From assembly GCA_947589615.1 (NCBI GenBank), contig CANQBU010000050.1, positions 1-9,017 on the forward strand: 9,017 bases of DNA. The letters run 5' to 3'. The position numbers and the translations under genes were made by a program. Under the pieces are notes generated by a model that saw only the letters and a list, made by a program, of their open reading frames with translations, ran no database searches and was not told where the DNA came from. Source of the DNA: an uncultured Clostridia bacterium. Its GTDB lineage: Bacteria; Bacillota; Clostridia; Christensenellales; UBA1242. Below, one piece after another: positions 1-6,322 of this stretch; the stretch's first letter is position 1; each line of letters begins with the position of its first letter.

Positions 1-2229
1 GAAACCGTAGAATCAATAACATACAATAACGCTAGCAACATGGGCGCAAAGATATTCTATAATCATGAAGTAACAAACGGTAGCAATCCTAATCTAAGTA
101 ACTGGAAAGACATTAAGCGAAAAGGTGGTGATGGAGTTGTAGATGATGCCTTAACAGGTAATTTAACATATGATAATGAAAAGGGCCCTGTTACATTTAC
201 AAATGTCGAAGTGGTAGTATTTGGTGACCAGTATTACATGATTGAGGCAGAAGACCATTATGGTTTCATTTATAGGGTATACTTTGTATTAGGTGCTACA
301 AAAGAAACGCCATCAATCGCAAATAAAATCATGGTTGTAGAAAATGGCTTGCTTGATTTTGGCGTAACCTATCAACAACTTTCAATAAGCACAACCGTTG
401 ATGAAAGCAATACGAAAATAGATTGTGCAATAAATTCAACGTTACAGACTCCATCTCAAAATGGAGATGTTTCATTGCTTGTCCTAAACGGAATCAATGC
501 ATGGCAATTTGATAAAGATTATACAAAAGCTGATGCAGTAAAGATAGGCTCAGTATCAGGAGCCCTCCTAGCTTCAAAGGCTGACGGTGAAGCAGGATAT
601 AATCAACTTACGCAATTTGATATGGATCCTGAAGAAGGAGAGATGCATAAAAAGCTTTATAATATTGTCTTCTCGGGAGATGATTTAAAATACTTTAAAG
701 CATCAGATATTGAAAACATTGAAATTGTGGGTGTCAAATTTTATACCTTGACAGGTCAATTGGTAAATGCTGACGAAGCTGGTGGCGGCGGAAACCTTTT
801 AACAGTAGGTGGCGCGAACAGTTCAAATGATACCCAATGGGTCGGAACTCCAGCCAAGAACCCAGACGGGAGCACACAAAGTGCAGCAGGTCTTGCAGAT
901 AGACCATTTGCAACAGGTGAAGGATATTTTTACAATAAAAAGACCAAGATTGAGACAAACCGAACCTACACAAATCCAAGAAATCCTTATGGTAAGTATG
1001 AAAACCCTGAGCCTGCACCTGGAGAAGATTTGCAATTCACTAAAAACTTATGGCAAATTCCTAGAATTGAGAACGCAGACATTTATCAAGATTCTAATGT
1101 TGCTGAATTAAGAATAGTTGTTCGTTTAAAATACACAGGCACATTAGCTGATAGAACAATCTCTGAATTTTGCGATGTTTCATCACCTATTTCAGTCATG
1201 AGAGAGTCTACTCTTCAACAAAACACTAATAAGGTTATTGAAGATGGCACTCCATTTGATATTTTAACTAAGGGCAATGATAAAACAACCAACGTCGGAT
1301 TTGCGGAAGTGCAAGGCGAAAACACAAGTGGACAAAGCCAATTTACAATAACACATGTTATAAATGATACTCTTGAAGTTTTAGCACCTGCCGGTGAGAC
1401 AATTTCATTCAATATTGAATTGAGGCGAGGCAATGAAATTAAAGCACCAAAGACACAAGTTCGAGTGCCAAATACAAGCAATAATTTTGCTAAAACATAT
1501 TACATCCCATTGTCAAGATACTTTAACAAAAATGTTGCGGCGGATGGCGATACTGTAACAATAAGCGATGTATCTCATAATCAAACCAAGTTCTATTATA
1601 TTACAGACGCGAATACAACAACTGCAGTAGAACAAAATCAATTTAAGATTTCAGAAATTACTCGAGATGTTGCCTATATTGATGACGCTTCAATGATTGA
1701 TAACACAAGCAATAGTTATTCGATAAGCAAGTATTATATTATGCAGGGCGAATATGAAAGTGCTCGAGGAAAAGTCTACTCTTATAGACAAACTGCAAGT
1801 TACCTTGTTACAGGAAAAGTATATAAGCTTGTTCCTGATCAAAACGCAGGCGAAATTATTTTTGCAATGCAACCTGACAGTGACAACTCTGTATCTCTAG
1901 CTAATTGGAAGAGCGCATTTAAACTTTACAAAGGCACAACTCGAGATGGTGGTGCTATTAAAACGGATACTGAGCTCACCACATTAGATCTTGCTAGAGG
2001 TGGTTACCTTTCATTTAAGATTGCCGAAGATGTTGCTCAATCAAGCATAGGTAGAGCAACGATAAATCCAAAAACCGGAGACATCGAATTACTTGATAAA
2101 CCATTTGGCAAAGATTCATACATTAAAGTTGTTATCAGTCTTAAAGTTTCTGGTAAGGAGAGGAATTTTAATACCTCTCAAAGCTATAAAGAACTTGCCA
2201 CATTAAACTTGGGCTTGTCGAAAAACTAA
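1..2229 (+). CDS. Large probable extracellular protein, 3' part only
   Basis: The frame is open from the first base and the 13 codons before the first ATG (nt 40) have the same Asn/Thr/Ser-rich composition as the rest. I therefore read this as the C-terminal 742 residues of a longer protein, not a gene starting at nt 40. It is rich in Asn, Thr, Ser, Asp and Gly, has only two cysteines and no hydrophobic segment, and reads as a chain of beta-strand-type segments. A Gly run (residues about 261-264) and a Pro/Asn-rich stretch (about 325-343) look like linkers. Near the C-terminus the motif GRATINPKTGDI resembles the strands of bacterial Ig-like (Big) domains, a weak resemblance only. The protein ends in LGLSKN with no LPxTG sorting signal, terminal membrane helix or visible S-layer domain, so any anchor would have to be in the missing N-terminal part. 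I do not recognise the family. Secretion is inferred from composition. The gene lies 33 bp before the cardiolipin synthase gene and probably shares its transcript. Confidence 0.8.
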   Translation, partial: ETVESITYNNASNMGAKIFYNHEVTNGSNPNLSNWKDIKRKGGDGVVDDALTGNLTYDNEKGPVTFTNVEVVVFGDQYYMIEAEDHYGFIYRVYFVLGATKETPSIANKIMVVENGLLDFGVTYQQLSISTTVDESNTKIDCAINSTLQTPSQNGDVSLLVLNGINAWQFDKDYTKADAVKIGSVSGALLASKADGEAGYNQLTQFDMDPEEGEMHKKLYNIVFSGDDLKYFKASDIENIEIVGVKFYTLTGQLVNADEAGGGGNLLTVGGANSSNDTQWVGTPAKNPDGSTQSAAGLADRPFATGEGYFYNKKTKIETNRTYTNPRNPYGKYENPEPAPGEDLQFTKNLWQIPRIENADIYQDSNVAELRIVVRLKYTGTLADRTISEFCDVSSPISVMRESTLQQNTNKVIEDGTPFDILTKGNDKTTNVGFAEVQGENTSGQSQFTITHVINDTLEVLAPAGETISFNIELRRGNEIKAPKTQVRVPNTSNNFAKTYYIPLSRYFNKNVAADGDTVTISDVSHNQTKFYYITDANTTTAVEQNQFKISEITRDVAYIDDASMIDNTSNSYSISKYYIMQGEYESARGKVYSYRQTASYLVTGKVYKLVPDQNAGEIIFAMQPDSDNSVSLANWKSAFKLYKGTTRDGGAIKTDTELTTLDLARGGYLSFKIAEDVAQSSIGRATINPKTGDIELLDKPFGKDSYIKVVISLKVSGKERNFNTSQSYKELATLNLGLSKN

Positions 2230-2262
2230 AAATAATAAAAATACATCTAAGGAGGAGCAAAA

Positions 2263-3720
2263 ATGTTTGGAGAATGGCTTAAATTAATTATAACTATCAA
2301 TTCCGTTATAAACTTTTTGCTTCTTCTCGGAATGGTATTTCTGGAAAGAAAGAAACCCGAAAACATTATTGCATGGCTTACAGTTTTAACGTTTTTGCCT
2401 ATAATTGGCTTTATTCTTTACATTATATTTGGTAGTGGACTGAGTTTGCGAACAAGGCGAATGATTAGAAAGAAATCAATAAGCGAACGCGATATCATTC
2501 GAAATATTGAAGGCATATCTTCCCTTGATGAAGCAAAAATTGATGCCGTTGTGGGTAATAATAGCGAACTTGTTTCCCTATGTTATACTTATGGCTCCTA
2601 TCCATTGCCAGGAAATGATGTAAAGTTTTTCACGAGCGGATTATCAGTACTTGAAGCCTTAAAAAAGGATATTTTATCGGCACAAAAGACGATAAATATA
2701 GAATATTACATCTTTGGAAATGATAAAACTGGAAAGGAAATTATGAATCTTCTCTGCCAAAAAGCACGCGAGGGGGTTGAAGTGAATTTAATTTATGACT
2801 CAATCGGCTCACGAAAGGCTCCAAGACGGTTTTTCAGACAACTTGAAAAGGCAGGCGGTAAAATAGGTGAGTTTTTCCCACCATTCATGCATATAAGACT
2901 TATTAATTTAAAGTTAAACTATCGAAATCACAGAAAAATAGTGGTAATTGACGGAAAAGTAGGCTACACTGGCGGTATAAACATTCGTGATGACCACATG
3001 GGCTTTGACAAAAAATTAACACCTTGGCGCGATACCCATTTGCGGGTTGAGGGAAGTGGAGTCTATGCTTTGCAAAACATTTTCCTTGATGACTGGAGAT
3101 ATTGCACAAAAGATACGACTCCGCCAAGGTTATATCTTGAAAATGGTTATTTCCCAAGCCCACGGATTTGCGGAAATGCGACAATACAAGTCATTTCTTC
3201 TGGTCCCGACAGCCAAATTCCGAAGATAAAAGAAACATTTATAAAAATGATAACCAATGCAAAGAAGAGAATTTATCTTGAAACTCCATACTTTATTCCC
3301 GATGAAACTTTTATGGCTGCACTGCGGATTGCGGTAAACAGCGGGGTTGATGTGAGAATAATTGTTCCAAGCGTTCCCGATAAACACACTGTTTATCTTG
3401 CGACATTATCCTATCTTAAGGAGATGTCGGAACTGGGAGTTAAAATTTATTTGCATAAAGGCTTCTTGCACAGCAAAGTAATTCTCGTTGATGATGATTT
3501 GCTTTCGGTGGGGACATGTAACACCGATAACCGTTCATTCTCATTGAATTTTGAAAATACAGTTATAATGTATTCAAAAGAATTGAATGCTGAACATCAA
3601 AAAATCATTGAGAAAGATATGCAAAATTCTCAATGTGTAGGACTGAAATATTTTCAAAAGAAGAGATGGATAACAAAAATGTTGCAGGCGATTATGCGCT
3701 TGCTTTCACCATTATTTTAA
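2263..3720 (+). CDS. cls: Cardiolipin synthase (two-HKD phospholipase D family)
   Basis: A membrane enzyme that joins two phosphatidylglycerol molecules into cardiolipin and releases glycerol. The 485-residue length is typical of bacterial Cls. Two hydrophobic segments at about residues 5-27 and 34-57 match the N-terminal membrane anchor, followed by a basic stretch (RTRRMIRKK). Two PLD catalytic motifs are intact: H223-x-K225-x4-D230, followed by GKVGYTGG, and H403-x-K405-x4-D410, followed by SVGTCNTDNRSF. The segment NIEYYIF (about 145-151) before the first motif and ETPYFIPD (about 340-347) before the second are also typical. The start is fixed by AAGGAGG at nt 2249-2255, 7 nt before the ATG. 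No promoter or terminator is visible in the 33-bp gap to the upstream gene, so it is probably expressed as the last gene of that operon. Transcription ends at the hairpin right after the stop codon. A related PLD-type transferase is possible, but the whole architecture favours Cls. Confidence 0.95.
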   Translation: MFGEWLKLIITINSVINFLLLLGMVFLERKKPENIIAWLTVLTFLPIIGFILYIIFGSGLSLRTRRMIRKKSISERDIIRNIEGISSLDEAKIDAVVGNNSELVSLCYTYGSYPLPGNDVKFFTSGLSVLEALKKDILSAQKTINIEYYIFGNDKTGKEIMNLLCQKAREGVEVNLIYDSIGSRKAPRRFFRQLEKAGGKIGEFFPPFMHIRLINLKLNYRNHRKIVVIDGKVGYTGGINIRDDHMGFDKKLTPWRDTHLRVEGSGVYALQNIFLDDWRYCTKDTTPPRLYLENGYFPSPRICGNATIQVISSGPDSQIPKIKETFIKMITNAKKRIYLETPYFIPDETFMAALRIAVNSGVDVRIIVPSVPDKHTVYLATLSYLKEMSELGVKIYLHKGFLHSKVILVDDDLLSVGTCNTDNRSFSLNFENTVIMYSKELNAEHQKIIEKDMQNSQCVGLKYFQKKRWITKMLQAIMRLLSPLF

Positions 3721-3751
3721 AAAAAAGAGCAATTTTTAGTTGCTCTTTTTT
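3721..3751. terminator. Bidirectional terminator between convergent genes
   Basis: A perfect 12-bp inverted repeat, AAAAAAGAGCAA (3721-3732) and TTGCTCTTTTTT (3740-3751), encloses a 7-nt loop. The A-run on one side and T-run on the other give a U tail in both directions. It begins directly after the cls stop codon. On the minus strand the stem encodes the last residues of the ferritin-like protein, and its TAA stop (3736-3738) lies in the loop. Only four of the twelve pairs are G-C, so strength depends on the U tails. Confidence 0.88.
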
Positions 3752-4989
3752 CGTCCTATATCCACATTATCTTCTTTTCTAGATCTTAAATTTTTGATAG
3801 GATGCTCTTTGTCTTGCACTCTATAATCTTCTCTGAATTTTGCAATATGATCGCAAATTACCACGTGAGAAGGCATTTTTTCAACATTTTTAATATATTT
3901 TCCTTGATAAATGAAGAAATCTGCCTTTTCGTCAAGTTTGGAAACATTGATGTAACTTTCCCTGTTTGCAGTATTATTCACGGTCTTTGCCAAAATTTCA
4001 CGAACATAATCTTTTTGAGATTTAAAATTCAAAAGTTGTGGAAATTCGCCGTGAGGTATCACTTCCTGCCAATCCTTTTTCTCGTATTTTCTTAAAAGTG
4101 CAAGTGCCTCATGAAGATGTGCAAGTTCCTGTTCAAACATAAGTTCCCATATTGACTTAATATTTTTGTCCACTTCATCGTTCATCATTGAATAGTAAAG
4201 ATAACATTCGATATATTCATGCATTAAAAGTCCTTCGAGTAGAGTTGCGTTTGGATCAATAAGTGCTCCATATTGTGTTACATGCTGTTCTTCGACCATT
4301 GCAATTTCATTGTAAATTTCCCTTCCTTTTTGACGAGTGTAGAAAGCACCCAAATTCATGTAGTAATTCATAGTTTGCTGTTCCGCCGCCGTTATGATTT
4401 GCACATCACACATTGCAAGCGGGTCTGCAGTTTTATTATTTATTGGTTTTTTCACTGAATCAAAAGGGTGACGAGGGTGGGCGACCGTTGGTCTGCCCGG
4501 CATAATTTCAGTGTAATTGCCGACATATCTCTCTGCATGCTCGCCCATATCTGTTTCAAGTAGGTTTGCATACCTATAAAGGTGGTCAAAATCTTCAAGT
4601 AAAGCAAAGTCCAAAGCATTTTTGACATTTTTGTCCTTTTGCCTTTGTGCCAAAATTGCAGTAAGGTCAACGGCAAGTTGCTCATAACCGATTGTTGTTT
4701 GCAAAAGATTTTCATCGGGTGGTTTAAGAGATGAAATAACTTTTTGCTGTTCTTGCTCAATTCTTCTAAGCAAAGCGACTCTTCTTCTGATATCACTGTC
4801 ATTGCAATGCCTGTGCAGGTGATGCTTTGACCAAACCGCCTCATATTCTGTTCCATTCATAAGAATACATCGGACTCTTGTATATGGGTCAACTTCATTT
4901 TTGTCATAGGGTTTTGGTGCAAGCGTTTTAAAACTCATGATAGTGCTTTCAAGCTTTTTTGGTTTTTCCGTAAATGGATTTAAACTCAT
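3736..4989 (-). CDS. Ferritin-like protein with three metal-ligand half-sites
   Basis: A 417-residue, mostly helical, soluble protein with no signal peptide. Carboxylate/histidine ligand motifs on predicted helices recur with exact spacing: E103...D133xxH136, E203...E233xxH236 and E258...E288xxH291, each E-x29-[DE]-x2-H. E261 adds an ExxE to the third. Ferritin-like di-metal proteins build one site from two such half-sites, so a di-iron or di-manganese site is inferred, probably from half-sites two and three. The first has Asp in place of Glu. An N-terminal cluster, HHLHRHC (residues 56-62), could also bind metal. The C-terminal 110 residues show no familiar motif. Size and architecture do not match ferritin, Dps or classical rubrerythrin (no CxxC rubredoxin part); an oxidase, hydroxylase or storage role cannot be chosen. 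The start is supported by GGAGGT (complement of 4996-5001), 6 nt before the ATG; a second Met at residue 18 is less likely. The stop lies in the shared terminator loop. It is probably transcribed alone, because a terminator separates it from the lipoprotein gene. Confidence 0.75.
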   Translation of the reverse strand: MSLNPFTEKPKKLESTIMSFKTLAPKPYDKNEVDPYTRVRCILMNGTEYEAVWSKHHLHRHCNDSDIRRRVALLRRIEQEQQKVISSLKPPDENLLQTTIGYEQLAVDLTAILAQRQKDKNVKNALDFALLEDFDHLYRYANLLETDMGEHAERYVGNYTEIMPGRPTVAHPRHPFDSVKKPINNKTADPLAMCDVQIITAAEQQTMNYYMNLGAFYTRQKGREIYNEIAMVEEQHVTQYGALIDPNATLLEGLLMHEYIECYLYYSMMNDEVDKNIKSIWELMFEQELAHLHEALALLRKYEKKDWQEVIPHGEFPQLLNFKSQKDYVREILAKTVNNTANRESYINVSKLDEKADFFIYQGKYIKNVEKMPSHVVICDHIAKFREDYRVQDKEHPIKNLRSRKEDNVDIGRKKSN

Positions 4990-5016
4990 AAAATTACCTC
5001 CGATTTTATTGTTACC

Positions 5017-5028
5017 TTAAACGTTTAA
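5017..5028. promoter_or_regulatory. 12-bp palindrome, possible operator of the ferritin-like gene
   Basis: TTAAACGTTTAA is a perfect palindrome 15 bp upstream of the ribosome binding site of the ferritin-like gene, where an operator could sit. The central CG is reminiscent of LacI-family operators, but the flanks do not match a known box. I found no convincing -35/-10 pair for this gene in the gap; a TTAACT...TAAGGT pair with 17 bp spacing overlaps the palindrome but its -10 is poor. In AT-rich DNA a 12-bp palindrome can occur by chance. Confidence 0.3.
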
Positions 5029-5124
5029 AAAATACAAGTTAAATCATTGAGAGAGATAATTTACAAAAAAAATGTGTTTTTTTACTGTAAAAACCTTAAA
5101 ATTTCGTTATTTTCAACAAAAAAC

Positions 5125-5155
5125 AAAAAAATGAGCCCAACTGAGCCCATTTTTT
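5125..5155 (-). terminator. Minus-strand terminator of the lipoprotein gene
   Basis: On the minus strand, 13 nt (complement of 5143-5155) pair with the complement of 5126-5138 around a 4-nt loop. Eleven pairs are Watson-Crick and two are G-U, and a run of seven U follows. Read on the plus strand the same two positions become A-C mismatches, so the hairpin is much better on the minus strand. It lies 15 bp beyond the stop codon of the lipoprotein gene and separates it from the ferritin-like gene. Confidence 0.8.
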
Positions 5156-5170
5156 AATTTTTAATTTCGA

Positions 5171-6130
5171 TTAAGCTTGAGGAAGCGTTCCTGCAAATTG
5201 AGACATGTCTAATTCAGGATATTTCTCTGTGTTAAGTCCACTAGGAAGTTTTGCACTCTCTGTAGTTGTTGCTACTTCGACATTGAGTTTTACATCGGCT
5301 GCAATAGCCATATTAGCATAAGAAATATTCAATTTGCCTTCAAGATTTACCGCAATTCCTTCAAAAGAAGTTTTTCCAAATACAAGATAAACTTCAAGTT
5401 TTGATATTTCTGAACCTTCTCCAACTGTTACGCCGTAGTCACTAACTAAGCCTGTAACCAATTGCAAAACTTGTGTTCCGTTGAAGGTAACTTTAACAGT
5501 GTATGTATCTCCTTCTGTCGCAGATTCCCAAGATGAAGCATATTGCATAATTTGTTGACCCATACCTTCTGGATCGCTAAACCAATCATAAACTGTTTCA
5601 AGATCAAAAACAAATCCCTCATCCGCTGCAGTAACACCGGTAGTATCTTGTGCTAAGTTATAACTGAATTTTTCAGGAATAGTTGGCATTCCTGGTGTTG
5701 CAGCTAACTCATCAAGTCCCAAATCTGATAAATCTGCAAAGAGTGTATAGTCTTTATAATAAGCATTTGCTGTTCTGCTTTCATCGCCATTCTTTATTGT
5801 TACATCTGTTTTAGCTTGAGCCTTGTCAAATCCGTCAGTTTGAGTAATTCCGCTTACAATTGCATTGTTAGTAATTTCTAATTCTGTTGCTGGAACTCCT
5901 GGGGCAGCTTGAAGTGTCAAAGAAAGAGTTGCTTTCTCTTTAAGTCCTTGAATGGTGACTTGATTCCTTGCTTGAAGCTGTTCACTAAAAGCCTCAGGGG
6001 TCGTTTCTGCATAGTTTGCGTCTTTATATCCTTCAAGAACTACATTTTTGTTTCCTCCGCAAGCGGTAAGAACAAGTGCACATGGCAATACGGCCAAAGA
6101 AAGTGCTAAAATTTTTGTTGATTTTTTCAT
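5171..6130 (-). CDS. Lipoprotein of unknown function
   Basis: The 319-residue product begins with a type II signal peptide: MKKSTK, a hydrophobic core (residues about 7-21) and the lipobox L21-T-A-C24 followed by GG. Export by Sec, lipidation on C24 and anchoring to the outer face of the membrane are therefore expected. C24 would be the only cysteine of the mature protein. The rest is acidic and looks rich in beta strands, with YYKDYTLFADLSDLG (about 124-138), then a helical stretch (about 177-201), then more strands to the end. This layout is loosely like lipid- or ligand-binding lipoproteins of the LolA/LppX type, but I see no diagnostic motif and name no family. The start is fixed by AAAAGGAGA (complement of 6137-6145), 7 nt before the ATG, and by the signal peptide. 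It is a single-gene unit with its own promoter and terminator, divergent from the U32 gene. Confidence 0.85.
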   Translation of the reverse strand: MKKSTKILALSLAVLPCALVLTACGGNKNVVLEGYKDANYAETTPEAFSEQLQARNQVTIQGLKEKATLSLTLQAAPGVPATELEITNNAIVSGITQTDGFDKAQAKTDVTIKNGDESRTANAYYKDYTLFADLSDLGLDELAATPGMPTIPEKFSYNLAQDTTGVTAADEGFVFDLETVYDWFSDPEGMGQQIMQYASSWESATEGDTYTVKVTFNGTQVLQLVTGLVSDYGVTVGEGSEISKLEVYLVFGKTSFEGIAVNLEGKLNISYANMAIAADVKLNVEVATTTESAKLPSGLNTEKYPELDMSQFAGTLPQA

Positions 6131-6154
6131 TATTTTTCTCCTTTTACTAGATAT

Positions 6155-6185
6155 ATGATATCACTTGGGAGGGGGTGATTGTCAA
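6155..6185 (-). promoter_or_regulatory. Promoter of the lipoprotein gene, with spacer inverted repeat
   Basis: On the minus strand a perfect TTGACA (complement of 6180-6185) is followed after 19 bp by TATCAT (complement of 6155-6160), preceded by TG as in an extended -10. The spacer is C-rich, unlike the surrounding DNA. An inverted repeat ATCAC-N10-GTGAT (6160-6164 and 6175-6179) sits between the two boxes. Upstream of the -35, A and T tracts (6196-6214) could act as an UP element. Long 19-bp spacers with a dyad operator are typical of MerR-family-controlled promoters; that link is inferred from geometry only. Confidence 0.55.
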
Positions 6186-6307
6186 GCAAAATTTCAAAAA
6201 AAAATTTTATTTTTAAATATTATTTCATTGTAAAATATCGTAATTTGTCCAATTAATAAAAAAATATCAAATAAAATTTAAAATTAATGTAAAAACAAAT
6301 AATTTTA

Positions 6308-6316
6308 TGCTATACT
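6308..6316 (+). promoter_or_regulatory. Extended -10 promoter of the U32 gene
   Basis: TGCTATACT is an extended -10 element (TGn plus TATACT, one mismatch from TATAAT). The -35 position (about 6288-6293) holds only TGTAAA, a poor match, which is common for extended -10 promoters. The end of the -10 is 6 nt before the A of the ATG at 6323, so transcription is expected to begin at or within a base or two of the start codon. Very AT-rich DNA lies upstream. Confidence 0.6.
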
Positions 6317-6322
6317 TTTCTC

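Noticed and set aside
40..42. ATG at nt 40 as the true start of the first gene
   Set aside because: The frame is open to the window edge with the same composition, and no Shine-Dalgarno or signal peptide accompanies this ATG.
809..1111. A 100-codon open frame in another frame of the first gene
   Set aside because: The longer frame is continuous and compositionally consistent; this one lacks any family resemblance.
4452..4856. A 134-codon minus-strand open frame inside the ferritin-like gene
   Set aside because: It overlaps the clearly coding ferritin-like frame on the same strand, and its product has no recognisable motif.
5132..5149. Tandem TGAGCCCA copies as an attachment site or repeat element
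   Set aside because: They form the two arms of the terminator hairpin, and no integrase or mobile gene is nearby.
6186..6307. AT-rich gap as a replication origin or DnaA region
   Set aside because: I see no DnaA-box series or origin-type neighbours; A/T tracts between two divergent promoters explain it.
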